Shown here: in pieces, positions 22,680 through 34,045 of the stretch
Layout of the letters: every line of letters starts with the position of its first letter
Position numbering within the stretch: position 1 is the first letter of the stretch
NCBI RefSeq assembly: GCF_030247195.1
Contig: NC_080672.1
Coordinates: forward strand, 400,351,037 to 400,415,036
Origin: Topomyia yanbarensis
Lineage: Eukaryota; Arthropoda; Insecta; Diptera; Culicidae
Direction of reading: 5' to 3'
Length of the DNA stretch: 64,000 nucleotides
Notes under the pieces: model-generated
The model's database searches: none
The model's input: only the letters and a program-made list of their open reading frames with translations
What the model was told of the DNA's origin: nothing
Translations under genes and position numbers: made by a program

Positions 22680-23337
22680 GACCAGAGCAATGATAGAGCA
22701 TCTGACCGCCAATTACATTCAGGTCAGGAATCGGAAGTCGACGAAGAAGATGAAGTACCGCGTGAGTCGATACTCACTTCGGAACAGTTAGCGCGCGTAG
22801 AAGAGGTAGAGAAATGTTTCCAGGCAACAGAGCCCGGAAAGCTAAGCCCAACCTCATTCACAGAGCACAAGATTGTCATAAAAGATGAATTCTAAGGTGC
22901 GGCACCTGTTTGACGATATCGTCATCACATGAGCCTAAAGAAACTGTCTACGGTCTGGGAATAAGTTGACCGTTGGCGTTCTATGGGAATTATCGAGGAG
23001 TCTGATTCGGGTTGGTCGCTAAATATTGTGGCTGTGACGAAACCAGATGACGCTAGGCCTCTCAATGAGCGTACTGTACAGGTTGCATACCCTAGGCAAA
23101 TATTGGGCGGATTACCTAAGGCGAAGTGTCTGTCTATCATAGACTTGAAGGAAGCCTTTGTCCAGGTACCCGTGGCCAAGGATAGTCGCAAATATATCGC
23201 TTTCAGTGCTCCCAGCGGAGGTATGTTCCAATTTACTCGTCTACCATTTGGTCTCCTCAACAGCCTCGCTACTCTGGCGCGACTGATGGACCAGGTTCTA
23301 GGACGAGGTAAATGGGAACCTTACGTTTTCGTCGTCA
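22680..23337 (+). pseudogene. Ty3/gypsy reverse transcriptase stub
   Basis: A linker frame at 22680-22894 (ESEVDEEDEVPRES, FTEHKIVIKDEF) ends in TAA. After a frameshift and further stops, RT is open from 22983: GIIEESDSGWS, YPRQILGGLP, SIIDLKEAFVQVPV, KYIAFSAPSGG and FTRLPFGLLNS are the usual gypsy RT motifs up to block B. The homology ends at about 23337, in EPYVFV just before the expected YxDD, and the following residues are unrelated. The stub lacks motif C, RNase H, integrase and LTRs. It adjoins the 5' side of the minus-strand LINE. It cannot be active. Confidence 0.85.
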
Positions 23338-25214
23338 AAAAATGTCCAATATCTTGCAAAATACTCGAGATAGAAAAAATGATGCGTTTTTGGAAATTGT
23401 GTATTTTGACGATTGAAAGAACTTCATAGAATTCATAAAAATCACAAGAATGATAATTTAAAGGATATTTAAAAAAATATTTTTGAGTGTCATACAAATA
23501 TAACAAGTTATAACTTCTAAAGCGCTTAAAAAAGATCTCAGTTTGTTTAGCAAACATATTGGCGTAAGCAATCTCAACAACTTTTCCATGGATGTCAGAT
23601 GATTTCAACTACCAAAAATCTGCAAATCTTACTTTTAGGAGGATCAATCAATAAAATCATAGCAGCAAATGACAGAACTTGTATCGCGAAAACACTATAG
23701 ACTCAGCAATTCCAACGTCAATAACCTATCACTATTTGGAATACGTATATTTTTTAAATTGTCCAAGTACTTCGAGAATACACAAGTTTAGCCAATGTTG
23801 TAATATAAAAAGTGGCCCATTTTGATGATACAAACGTTTTTACGGACCATATCCCAAATTGTAGGAATATTATAAGGATATTTGAAAAGTTATATTAATG
23901 AATTTGCTTTTATGGGGTCATCCACGAACAACAAGCAATATTGTAAAGAATATTAAAGATGAAGACTTGTTGTCTTCAGTGAAGTTCTTGGAACAAGTTT
24001 GCTTTACAACTTTGCTGAATCCATAATCTTAATATATGCACATGGAAGAAAGTTGCGGGCCATATACAATCAGCCTAGGGGAGGGTATTTTAATGTCTTC
24101 GGGAGTTTTATTCTAATATTACCCAGTACTTTGTTTTTATTTATCTTTAATAAGTATTTGACCATCTATTATTTCAACCATCATAGGCCCCGGTGTTTTG
24201 ATCACACATGTTGCACAATTCCACACACTCCGAAAGTCGCGTAGTGCACTGAATGCACTTCGTTTTGAAATTCCGGTGAAACCGCCCTAAAGCTTCAGGC
24301 GGTCGCCCAAATATAGATAATGGTGCGACTACCAGAGGGTTATCCATGCAGACGATACAACAGTTTGTTAGTCTCGACTCACCAAAACTGATACATTATT
24401 GCGGATTCTGTTTCGGTCGGATTCCTCAACCGATTACATAATCAATATTTGTACAAGAAAGGCCTTCCAATCAATTCCTGTCACGTTTCTGACCTAGATT
24501 TCTTGTTGACACAAAATTTAAACTACCCCAAAACAGAACATCCAAAGAAAGGTACAAATAAAACACAGATCTCTTGCGATGTTCAACAATCAATTATCCC
24601 TTGTTATGTGTCTGAATTGTTTTACTCTCAGAAAAGAAAACCCTTACTAATGAATCCGTTCTGTTGCGTTGCTTTGGTTTGCTAGCGACATCATTTCAAG
24701 ATGTTTACTGACCCTAGATCTCCCATCCCGAAATGCCCCAATTATTGTCAATGAAGTAAACGATCTGGCAAGTCTCTGTCTATTTTTTTCTTTTTTTTCT
24801 CGCACCTTTCCAAACAAAAGAAAAGAAAACTGAAGAAAAAACTAATGAACAACAGTCACCTTTCGCCGCCAGCAGGGAGGGGAAAAGAACAACTCCACGG
24901 GAAAAGCAGGAAATAAAAATAACTATAAATCCTAATTTTCCTCCTCACTCAAACGCCTCGCCCCTCTCATCGCGAATCCTTTGTTGCTTTAAGCACGGTT
25001 GGCTGCGGAAGCAGCAGCGGAAGCATCAGCATGAGGAAAAATCTTCGAATAAAAGCAACAGCTCAAGGAGGGATAAAATAAATTTCACCAAATTGTTTTC
25101 ATCGCTTTTCCGCCCTTCTACTTTGCTGCTCGTAGCGGCAAAAGCTCTCGGGCTACAGATATCCTACGGACAACGACAGCGCTACCGTGCCGGTCGGGTG
25201 ATTTGTTGCGAATT
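23338..25214. other. No gene recognised (1.9 kb)
   Basis: 23338-24250 is AT-rich and non-coding, with phrases such as tataacaagttataacttct typical of anonymous insect repeats. From about 24250 composition becomes more balanced; pyrimidine tracts lie at 24780-24810. No conserved frame or repeat ends were found. Confidence 0.5.
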
Positions 25215-25222
25215 CCACCGAG

Positions 25223-25955
25223 CAGCGATGCCAACCTTCCAGTTTAAACTGGATTCTTCCAGTTTTTTTACAACATCCAGTCAAACAGACAATCGAAAAA
25301 ATCTTCCAGTTTTTGAAATTTGAGCCAGTTTTATCCAGTTTTTTAAATATTCATTTATTTAGTTTTTTTCTCACAAATTGTAACTTGATTAAAATAATTT
25401 TCAAGCTGTGTTTCAAGCATGATTCAGAGTGCCCCAGAATAAGATTTTAATCCACCGTAACCTGAACTCTTTTTATACCACTTGTGAGTAAAACGGTTCG
25501 GTAATATACATTTTGATTCGATTTGAAATAGATTTTACTCAAACACAAGTACATTTGAATCAAATATTTTGAAGCACATTTGTTGAAATCTCAGCTAGTT
25601 GCTATAGTGGTATCGTAAGAAAGGTTTAAGCGTATCCTCAATTTTAGCAAATGGCCTTAAATTTAGGATTTTGTGGATGTGGAGATTCAAACCGTAAAAT
25701 TCGACTGTAACTATTACAATTACAATCAAATTCGAATGCTTTATTTTTTTTTTAATTTGGACAACAATATCAAAAAACCGATTCAAATTTTCAGTAAAAG
25801 GTATGATGGAACATACGTGTTTACTTAAAATTACGTTAATTGAATCGTTGACTTAAACATTACAAGGGTAAAGTATGTTTTTTTCGAGCATCCAGTTTTT
25901 TCCAGTTTTTTTTAATAAATGTTCCAGTTTTTTGAAAAAAATGTTGGCAACGCTG
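25223..25955. mobile_element. hAT-type MITE with 8-bp target duplication
   Basis: An exact 8-bp duplication ccaccgag (25215-25222, 25956-25963) flanks terminal inverted repeats CAGCGATGCCAAC and CAGCGTTGCCAAC. Eight-base duplications with CAG-type ends are diagnostic of hAT. Subterminal ttccagttttt motifs recur near both ends. There is no transposase frame, so it needs a partner. Ends match those of the larger hAT relic at 46565-49473 (CAGCGTTGCCAT), a candidate source of transposase. Confidence 0.92.
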
Positions 25956-25963
25956 CCACCGAG

Positions 25964-27432
25964 AAGGGAAAGTAACGTTGCGAATCGTAAATGCAGCAGC
26001 AAACTGTTGCTCCTCTCTCAACGGGCGAAACGATTCGCGGGGGCTTCGCAACATAAGCGGAAGTAGATTTCTTTTTCCCGCTTACCAGATTCGACGGCGC
26101 GGAAGATTCAAGTTAAGAATTTAATGCCCTCCGGTCCCCCTCTCGGGGAGTGGGGTAGCAGGAATTTCCGCCGCACTGGTTGACACTCGGAGATCCGAGT
26201 CACTATTTAGTAGAGAAACGAATGGGCACTTTTCCAGGTGGTAGCCTAAAATGACACCAAAACGATTCGCGAGTGGTGATGTTGGGGTGAAAAGAAAGTA
26301 CCGAATAAAAATGGCCCTAATGGCTGTATAAAATTTCAGGTAGGGCTTTTAATTGACATAATAACGACACAATTGCTTCCTGTGGCATTAGCATTTCAGC
26401 TTGAAGGACGTGAACCATTAGTTGTTGTGAAATGTGCAAATGTACTGACCTGTACATAAAGATAGACTGGGCGGTGCCAGGTAAAGTTGATTTTTGTTTG
26501 TTTTCCGACTGGACTATTTTGTTAAAAATAAATATTTATACCGATATTTATTCTTTACAATGTACTTTTATGTATCCAGATAAAGGGAACGCATTTCAGT
26601 TGTATAATTGTGCTAAAATGGCTCTTTTTTATGTATTTATGGCCAACGTAGGTTGTCCGGTAATAGTTTGTAATGGCTCCATGCCATGGCACGGTAATTA
26701 CCATCAAAATTTGACTTACATTGGCATGTAAAAATTCGACGCACTGCCTATGTATGTACTTTTATTACACCTCATATTAAAAGCTTTTCCAGCCTAAATA
26801 TGTGGCTGTCTACTTCACGAGCGGGTAAAATTGATACAGATCGAGAAAGTTTGGTACTGACCTATAAAACTTTTTGAATTTGCGACAGTAAGCGCGTGTG
26901 TGTTCGTGTTTCTTGATCATTAAATGATAGAAGTTTGTGTAGGATTTAGCATAGATAAACAATCAATATTATTTAAATTCATGGGAAAGGCGAACTCCTG
27001 TTAATACAAGGATAGTGTAGGACTCCCCTAAAGAGTGAAATAGGCTGAATTTATCAGGATACTATTAGGTTCCTTACTGACACCGCTAACCTCACTATTT
27101 TGACAGCTTACTAGTACTGGACCTGTGGACCACTGTGAAAAATGTGGACGGCGCTCAAAGCAAATCGCAAAGAATTTTTCTAAGTACATGTAAACAGTAC
27201 AAGCGAACTGCCAAAAATAAACTCTCGAGTTTATTTGTGACATCAACTTAAATTGAATACAGTGAAGACCCGGACATTGATAAAATCGGGACATATATTT
27301 TTCTGTCTTTTTAATAAACCGAAGCTCTTAAAATATTCTTCGTTTGTCCTTGGATATAGCCTCGCAACCTTTTCTGATTATTTACTTTAAGTTCCCCTTA
27401 AGGGAGTCTGACAGTGAAAAATAAAAAAAAAA
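25964..27432. other. No gene recognised (1.5 kb)
   Basis: 25964-26200 is GC-richer and may be single-copy DNA into which the hAT MITE jumped. The 99-codon frame at 26432-26731 and the 88-codon minus frame at 27294-27028 have no recognisable features. Confidence 0.5.
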
Positions 27433-27646
27433 TTTTTTTACCTTTTAACGACATTCAATTAGCCAGAGATTACTGGGTCAGGAAAGTTATGAAAATTAGA
27501 GCCATAGTAGAGTTCACTAGCATGTGTCCCGGTATAGAGAGACAAGTCCATCTTTACCGTGACAACCGAGTACTATGGCTCTAATTTTCATAACTTTCCC
27601 TACCCAGTAATCTCTAGCTAATTGATTGTCGTTAAAATGTAAAAAA
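27433..27646. mobile_element. Hairpin MITE (77-bp arms)
   Basis: Arms 27433-27509 and 27571-27646 are near-perfect inverted copies around a ~60-bp loop, both carrying ttcaattagc / atcaattagc, agagattactgggt, ggaaagttatgaaaattaga and gccatagta. A single diverged arm recurs at 54334-54400 (attcaattagctagaaatta, gggaaagttatgaaaattta). Confidence 0.85.
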
Positions 27647-27744
27647 GGAAAATGTGACTAACACAAACGAAATAAAAAAAGGAAAAAAAGCATAAAAAAA
27701 TAATATTTTTATTTTTGCATTTTTCGGATCTCTAAGATAAGAAA

Positions 27745-29354
27745 TACAAGGTGTTTGGTTCATGGTTAAGAACCTCTCGAGGGGTGATCGACTGTCATAT
27801 TTGAAGAAAAAAATAGTTCTACACATACCATCAATTCTCAATCATTACAAAATTATTGAACTTTTTGCGTTAAAAATTTATTTGTCTTAAAATACCTCTA
27901 ACTCAAAAAGTGTACTTTGTATTTCAAATATTTTAAGTCCACTTGGAAGGTGAGAAAATTTCGCATTGAGTGATGCCTCCACATGTTTCAGCTAATGAAA
28001 TTAAGTAGCCTTTTCAAAGTAATTTATTGAAAATTAAATAATTTTTATCGATTTTTCGTTCATTTCTTGAAAATCCTAATAGTTAACCTCATCATTATAA
28101 TAATTCAGATTGTTAGTCTTGAAGAGCTGCATAATTCGTTCTTTGACATGATACACTTACCTTTTCTTATTTTCATAAGTTTGGGTTATTCAACTTAGAT
28201 ATTTTTATCTCATTTTCACTAATACCAGCTCTAATTGAAAAAGTATGGCACTTATTGTACTTTTTTCTATTTATTCGAAAGCTAGGAAAATTATGCAATG
28301 AAAAATGTATTAATACCTTTCAATTAAGTGATTTTAGTATTCTTTCAGAAGTAAATTAGTTTAAAGTTAGTGCTATTATTAGCATTTTCGTTAATTTTCT
28401 TAAAATAGTAAATAATAAACATCACCATTATTATCATGGAAATAATGCATCTCAGCAAGTTCTTTCTTTGACTCCATACAATCTCTTTTGGTTTCGACGC
28501 AAAATCGTTTTTATCATATCGTTTCATATGCAAAAATAACGATTTCGAACCCGCTACATTTGTTGCGGGGTCATGCTGTGTTAACTATTAAATAGCAGCA
28601 AAATGAAAAGAGATAGACAAAGTGTCAAATAAAAAGTATAGAGAACATTAAGGGGCATCAAATGAACAATAGTAACGATAAATTTTGTTGATTTATAATT
28701 AGAATAATTAAAAAACTCCAAAAAAACACAAATTTTGAGTTATTTCGTTAGTAAAAAATCATTTAGTACACTTAACTAAAAGATATTTGTACATGAACTG
28801 ATAGAAAATTTTCTCAGCATTCCAATGAAATCTTGTAAATAACGATATAAAGCATATTTTTTAGATTAGAGTCTTTTAAGCACTCGCAAGTCGGGTACAG
28901 AAAAAAAATAGTAATGAAATTACAAAGAAATGAGGAGATATGAATATGACGTCCAAGAATAAATTATGAATCGTCCTGAAACCCGACTTTTGAATAATGG
29001 ATATTGCTATAATCATACTTCATTATTTCAAGAAAATTAGCAAACACCTCCTCAAAAGCACTAACTTTCAACTACTTTACAGCTAAAAGGTAATTAAACC
29101 TAATTAATTAAAAGATTTGAGAACACCATTCAATAGAAAATGTTCTCACCTTTCGAATGGAACTAAAAGATTTAAAATACAAAGTATACTTTTAAAGTTA
29201 GAGGTGTTTTAAGACAAATAAGTTTTTTACACAAAAAGTTCAATAACTCTGTAACGGTTGAGATTTGATGGTATGTGTAAAACATTTTTTTTCTCCAAAT
29301 ACGACAGTTTATCACCCCCCGAGAAATTCTTAACCATGAAAAAGACACCCTGTA
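27745..29354. mobile_element. 1.6-kb foldback element with ~230-bp inverted arms
   Basis: The left arm (27745-27965) and the inverse of the right arm (29354-29120) align throughout: tacaaggtgt / tacagggtgt, catggttaagaa, cacataccatcaa, ttattgaactttttg, ttatttgtcttaaaa, acctctaact and tactttgtattt. The TACAGGGTGT-type terminus with TA outside suggests a mariner-like or related DNA element. The interior (27970-29100) is AT-rich with repeated ttagtgct and taattttctt motifs and no long frame. Confidence 0.8.
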
Positions 29355-29489
29355 TATGCCCAGTGCTACCAGAGATATTTTCAGTTAGCGTTGATCAATA
29401 CAATTTTGCTATATCTTCGATATTTTTCATTGTTATTGAAAACTGCTAAAAAGTATCAATTTGGACCGGGTTCGACTATCTTTTCGTAG

Positions 29490-29945
29490 CATATTTCGTT
29501 TCGGTAACTCCTCACAGTACACAAAAAAACTCTCCCTATTAAAAATTTTCTAGGAGAATTGTAATGAGCATCGGAAGGTAAATATTGTGCAGCCTCCAGC
29601 ACGGGCTTTCAAAACGGGTTTTTCGTTTCTTCTTAAACCCCATGAACGCTAGAAACAATTTGGGAATGAAAGGGTTAACTTAGACTAGATCCTACATGCA
29701 TGCATGGTGTAATTGTCCAAGAAGAAAATATATAACCTTGAAGAACAACTCATGAAACAAAGAATGATGCATTTTATTATTCATTCAACGAATATACGAA
29801 TATTGATGTTTCTATGTTGATTATCTCTCATATTATTAAGGTCAATGATTATATTCTCGAGGCCATCAAAAATAGAACTACGGAAACTGTCTGCTATGAG
29901 GGAGAGTTTTTTCGTGTACTGTGACGAGTTACCGAAGCGAAAAAG
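29490..29945. mobile_element. Foldback MITE with ~50-bp arms
   Basis: 29490-29539 is inverted at 29895-29945: tttcggtaactc / cttcggtaactc, cacagtacac, aaaaactctccct. The ~355-bp interior is AT-rich and non-coding. No certain target duplication. Confidence 0.75.
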
Positions 29946-30327
29946 GTATCGTCATTCGTCACATACATAAAATCCGTACCGTAATGCTGATGCTGTACAT
30001 AACACTGCAAGTTTCCATTGGTGCCTCAACTTAATGTTTTTTCATTATTCTTATTTTTCTAATATTTGGATACAACTGTATTGGTAATACATCTAAGAGA
30101 CTTGAAATATGCTTGTACCAAAACTGTCCATTTAAATGAATGAATACTTTCTTCATTTCGTCCAGGGAAAGATAGAGAAAAACTTTACACTGGCAAGGAA
30201 TAAATATCTCGATTGCTATTTTTTCATTTTGGAGTATCTTTTTTCTAACCCGAAAAAATAAGCGTAAAGTTGAAATCTCTATAATAGCGAAAGCCTTTCG
30301 ATTATTTTTACTTTTGTGAATTAAGCC
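29946..30327. other. No gene seen
   Basis: AT-rich intervening sequence with no recognised content. Confidence 0.6.
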
Positions 30328-30430
30328 TATCGTCCATTATGCTTAACGTACATTATGCCAATCGTCCATTATGCCTAACGTCCATTATGCCTAATGGCAT
30401 AAGTAGCCTAACGTATTTATGCCAAACGTC
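30328..30430. repeat. Short degenerate tandem repeat (cgtccattatgcctaa)
   Basis: About five imperfect copies of a 17-20 bp unit: tcgtccattatgctta, cgtacattatgccaa, tcgtccattatgcctaa, cgtccattatgcctaa and cgtatttatgccaa. A locally inverted version (atggcataa) interrupts it. Confidence 0.75.
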
Positions 30431-31283
30431 GCGCACCCATCGTACACAATGCTCGCTCTGGTTCTGTGCTCATATTGAACCCCCATTTTTCGCGTACGAA
30501 CTCAAACTCGATATTTCGTACCGAAACACGTGCACATGTTCGCTTTCACAACCGAATCCCATGTACATGCACGGTGTGCGTACACATATGTTCGTGGCAT
30601 CAGTTTTCTCTTTCTCACTCTCATCATCACTAGTGTTGCCATGTGCGAATCGTTCTCGTGTACGCACCCGGTGTACGTACACGGATACTTGAACTAGAGT
30701 TTGCAGATTGTTCGCTTGGGTTCGATGTTCAAGGTGAACTTGTACATCAAGACAAAGCATGTTTGAGATTGAATGCGTGCACGAGATTTTGTACACAGGT
30801 ACAAACTTGTCGATGTTCATGGGAAGTCTGGTTTTACTATTATTAGAGTTATCCGTAGAACTGAAGTTATTGTAATTAATAGGATTGGATTCCATTGGAG
30901 CAGTATTGCCAGAGACAGCTTCATTTAACGTTGAAAATGAAGGTTTGGTATATCATCGTTGCTTTGAATTCTATTTGAAAACTACCTAAACACTACCTGA
31001 TAATCTCCGCGGTTTGTTTTGCTGGAAACAGCCCAAGTGACAATCTATAGTACGCTACAAGCGCAAGTTTTTTTGAAGGCTATAAAACTCCCATAAAACC
31101 TCAATTGCCCCTAGGAGGAATAGCTAATCCAACTTTTTCGTAACTGCTATATCACTTGTTTTACTAAAACTCTCAAAACAAACGAACAGGACTCAACAGG
31201 GTAGATAAGTTTCGAGAAAAACCGAATCCAGTTGTATAACAAACTCAGAAACTGATTATTTGCATAGAAAAGAATGTCCTATC
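30431..31283. other. Anonymous repeat-like sequence, no gene
   Basis: 30431-30840 is rich in gtac/tgcac dyads (cgcgtacg, cacgtgcacatg, gtgtgcgtacac, ggtgtacgtacac), suggesting a satellite-derived or MITE sequence. Opposing frames of 117 and 141 codons here follow the repeat rather than a protein. 30850-31283 is unrecognised. Confidence 0.5.
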
Positions 31284-31500
31284 GTATTATATTATATTAT
31301 ATTATATTATATTATATTATATTATATTATATTATATTATATTATATTATATTATATTATATTATATTATATTATATTATATTATATTATATTATATTAT
31401 ATTATATTATATTATATTATATTATATTATATTATATTATATTATATTATATTATATTATATTATATTATATTATATTATATTATATTATATTATATTAT
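31284..31500. repeat. (ATTAT)n pentanucleotide microsatellite
   Basis: About 43 uninterrupted copies of a 5-bp unit over ~217 bp. Apparent 93-103 codon frames (YYIIL repeats) are artefacts of the pentamer. The lack of interruptions implies recent expansion; true length may vary between individuals. Confidence 0.97.
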
Positions 31501-31697
31501 GTTGCGTTTCGGCTTCGCCTCATCAGAAACCGACACTAACTTATTGTCGGAATAGATTAGCGCCGGCTTAACGCAAATCCCTTAAAACTTAAACACACTA
31601 TGTGTTTCAATCGAATGACTGATCAAACGTGATGTCCCGTTCGAGCAGAAGTTCTGTTTATGCCGATGAGACACAGTGGCGAAGCCGAAACGCAACA
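31501..31697. mobile_element. 197-bp MITE with GTTGCGTTTCGGCTTCGCC ends
   Basis: The 19-mer gttgcgtttcggcttcgcc at 31501-31519 is exactly inverted at 31679-31697, with subterminal similarity (ctcatcagaaacc / ctcatcggcataa). It directly abuts the ATTAT array, so the array may have grown from the target or element edge. Confidence 0.8.
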
Positions 31698-31959
31698 TAG
31701 TATGAAATAAGGATTTGTGCCCTCCTGTACAAAGACTGGTTTTTACCAACAAAATTTTCACCCTAGTGGAAGGAAACTCTTTGATTCCCGCGGATACTGA
31801 GTAAGTGCAATTTCCTACGGGTCCGCCACCCCCCTTTTGGCCCTTTATACAGCGATACGCTGAATTCAGAATGGTAACGAAATTTGAGCGTACTGTTAAG
31901 TGGAGCCGCATGCAGAGCAAGACTCAAGCTAGGATGGTGGCTAACAACATACATACACA

Positions 31960-32180
31960 TACAGCTGGAAATTGAATCTTTGTAACATCTTAGAATTTCA
32001 CTAAGTCAAGCTTTTAGGTTAATAATATTGTTCCTATAGTAAGGGGGAGTAAAGAGGGGCTCCTGATTTTTTTTTACTACGTAACAGGCCGACGAAGGTA
32101 CCCGGGTACCCACAAAACTGAAATGCCAATAACTCATTTCCAACTGATTTCGACACTTTTGGGAGTTTTAGGTTTAGGAA
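31960..32180 (+). mobile_element. End fragment of the palindrome-bearing element
   Basis: 31960-32110 is the inverse of 35700-35850 (agctggaaattgaa, acatcttagaa, ttcactaagtcaagctttt, actacgtaacagg). It carries the 14-bp palindrome GGTACCCGGGTACC at 32097-32110. The homology continues to about 32180 (gatttcgacacttttggg), then stops at the unidentified coding repeat. Confidence 0.75.
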
Positions 32181-32940
32181 TCCGATTTATATGCGGGATA
32201 CGTCGACAGTTCATACAGAGTCTCTCCACAGAAGGAAAACTTTTCATGATTCTATCCGCATTTTCCAAACCGTGCCTTGTTTCTACAATGGGTAACTCTA
32301 GGGTCCCATTCTTTGCAACAACAGCAGTTTATGTCCCTCTGTACAAAATGGGGAATAGGTAGATGAGTCCCGTTCAAAACAACCAACTTTTGAAGAACAG
32401 ATCCGGCGAAACGCTCAAAGTGAGGCTGATGGAAATTAAGTCGTTTTCTATTACTCCTCAATTTTTGCTGAACACAATTGCTAGGATATAAGAATTTCCA
32501 CTGCCTAAAGCGAAGGGTTCTGAAAGGAACTAACCCCTTATTCCGCAAGTAAGCCCCTCTCGGAGACTACACCATCAATCTCTACTTCCCGGACGGGTAC
32601 GTAGACAAAATACTTTTTCGTACACGCCTGAGTGTTGTTTAGTTAGATCACGTGATATATCGATGATGTTAAATGGCATATCTTTGGTTCGGTAGGTTTG
32701 TATTCAAAAGTAGATTAATCTACATTATTTTTGCCTTCGGTATTCAAATCGTCCTCCATTATTTCAGTAAGGATGGCGGTCGTCGGAGATACCTTCCCAT
32801 TAGTCAACACTGTCATGCGGACTTCAGTATCCACAAATCGCAGTTCTATCGCAGGGTATGGAAAATTAATGCAACGAAATTTAAAAGAATGTAGTGTTTG
32901 GTACTAAGCTGCACAAATGCTCCATGTAGTTTTAGTAATC
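32181..32940 (-). pseudogene. Unidentified coding repeat, copy 2, distal part
   Basis: The minus strand (32548-32252) is open for 98 codons including RDINCCCCKEWD, CRNKARFG. In another phase it reads VPVREVEIDGVVSER near 32610 and FVDTEVRMTVLTNG near 32850. 32440-32760 is almost identical to 38640-38937, and the whole matches copy 1 at 17.5-20.1 kb. Multiple stops make it non-functional. A gag/ORF1-like origin is guessed from the cysteine motif only; I do not recognise a family. Confidence 0.5.
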
Positions 32941-33096
32941 GAGTTCGGTTTCTCATCTTGCTCAGTTCAGAAGCTATAAATCGCTCCGCTGCTATAGCAG
33001 GCCAAGTGATCAAATTTACCCGTGCGCTGCCGCTTTGTCTATTTGCAAAAGCAAAAATTGGTTCCTTCTACCTAGAGTGTGAAACGTGAACAAACA

Positions 33097-33948
33097 ATGA
33101 GTGATAATGCAAAGGAAAAGTAAGTCCCGTTGCTGATAGGCTGTGTTGCTGTTGACTTCTCGAAATGTCCGGTAAGACCATCGATTCGTGAAGTGGAGAA
33201 ATTGTTAAAGGTGAACATGAAGCTCAACATAGCAGAAATTAGCGGCGTGAAATTCCATCGTTTACGTCATGCGGTACTGATTACGTTCAAAAACATTAGC
33301 CAAGCAGAATCATTCGCTTCGCAGAACAACTTGAAACACGCCGTCGAATGTAATGACACTTTATACAACATCCCAACGTATATTGATAATGACAGTATTG
33401 AAATAAAGCTACATGACCTGGCACCACGTACTAGTTCCGCCACTTTCAAAAAACTCATGTCAAAATACGGAGAGGTGGATAGTGTTAAAGAAGATACTTG
33501 GAGGAATTTCTTCCCAGGACTTGGCAACGGCGTTCATGTAGTGAGAATGCGGCCGACAAAACCTATTCCCTCCTACTTGTCTATCTCAGGCAGATGCCCT
33601 AAAGGCATTGTACATTCTCAACGAACACTAGTTACGTACCCAGGGCAGATTCCTACGTGCCAACATTGCCATCAGCCGTTACACCACGGAAAACCTTGCG
33701 CAGAGGGTGCTAAGGAAATGCCCCCTGCGACGACCAAAGCCGGTATACAGTCGTCGTATGCTAAACCACAACAGATTGGTAAACCAACGACAAAGGACCG
33801 GGCAGTAACAAATACAAGCTCAACAACGATCGGGTCCAGTGCCACTAAACAACCAACAGCACCAATAAAGAATCAAACACCGATGAAGAAGGATTTACAG
33901 CAGCGACCCGGAAGTACAAGAAACAAACATGATCCAATGGATAGTTGA
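33097..33948 (+). pseudogene. Non-LTR retrotransposon ORF1 (gag-like, one CCHC knuckle)
   Basis: ATG at 33097 (MSDNAKEK) meets a TAA at 33121, after which the same frame stays open to 33948. The 272-residue remainder holds an N-terminal segment (IREVEKLLKVNMKL, FHRLRHAVLITF, ISQAESFASQNNL), a middle domain (IKLHDLAP, KLMSKYGEVDSV, GNGVHVVRMRPTKPIPSYL) and one CCHC zinc knuckle, CQHCHQPLHHGKPC (C-x2-C-x4-H-x4-C). A Thr/Ser/Pro/Gln-rich basic tail follows. This order is typical of ORF1 RNA-binding proteins. A single early stop is the only visible lesion, so loss of function is recent or the start lies downstream. Relatives in the window are at 4650-5479, 43043-44390 and 57050-57535. Confidence 0.85.
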
Positions 33949-33992
33949 GAGTTTATTTTAATTTATACATATTGTAAAAATTTTATAAGACC

Positions 33993-34025
33993 CACGGCTC
34001 AGTTATACTAACGCTTTGAGCCGTG
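33993..34025 (+). other. Perfect 9-bp stem in the LINE 3' UTR
   Basis: CACGGCTCA (33993-34001) and TGAGCCGTG (34017-34025) pair around a 15-nt loop, just before the A-rich tail. 3'-terminal stems are recognised by the reverse transcriptase in several LINE clades, so this may be the retained RT recognition element of the RT-less LINE (inference). Confidence 0.7.
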
Positions 34026-34045
34026 TCAAATAACCAAGAAAAAAA

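Larger units (their letters stand above)
32941..34045 (+). mobile_element. Compact ORF1-only LINE, 5'-complete, with target duplication
   Basis: An imperfect 12-bp duplication (gttttagtaatc 32929-32940, gtatcagtaatc 34046-34057) brackets 1105 bp. Inside are a 156-bp 5' UTR, ORF1 (33097-33948), a short 3' UTR with a perfect 9-bp stem, and an A-rich tail (aagaaaaaaa). There is no trace of ORF2. The homologous position in the copy at 19.9 kb lacks the insert. A retroelement with ORF1 and 3' UTR but no RT is comparable to mammalian HAL1 or fly HeT-A designs and would depend on another element's RT. Confidence 0.75.

Noticed and set aside
31260..31571. Frames of 93 and 103 codons reading YYIIL repeats
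   Set aside because: They are translations of the (ATTAT)n array.
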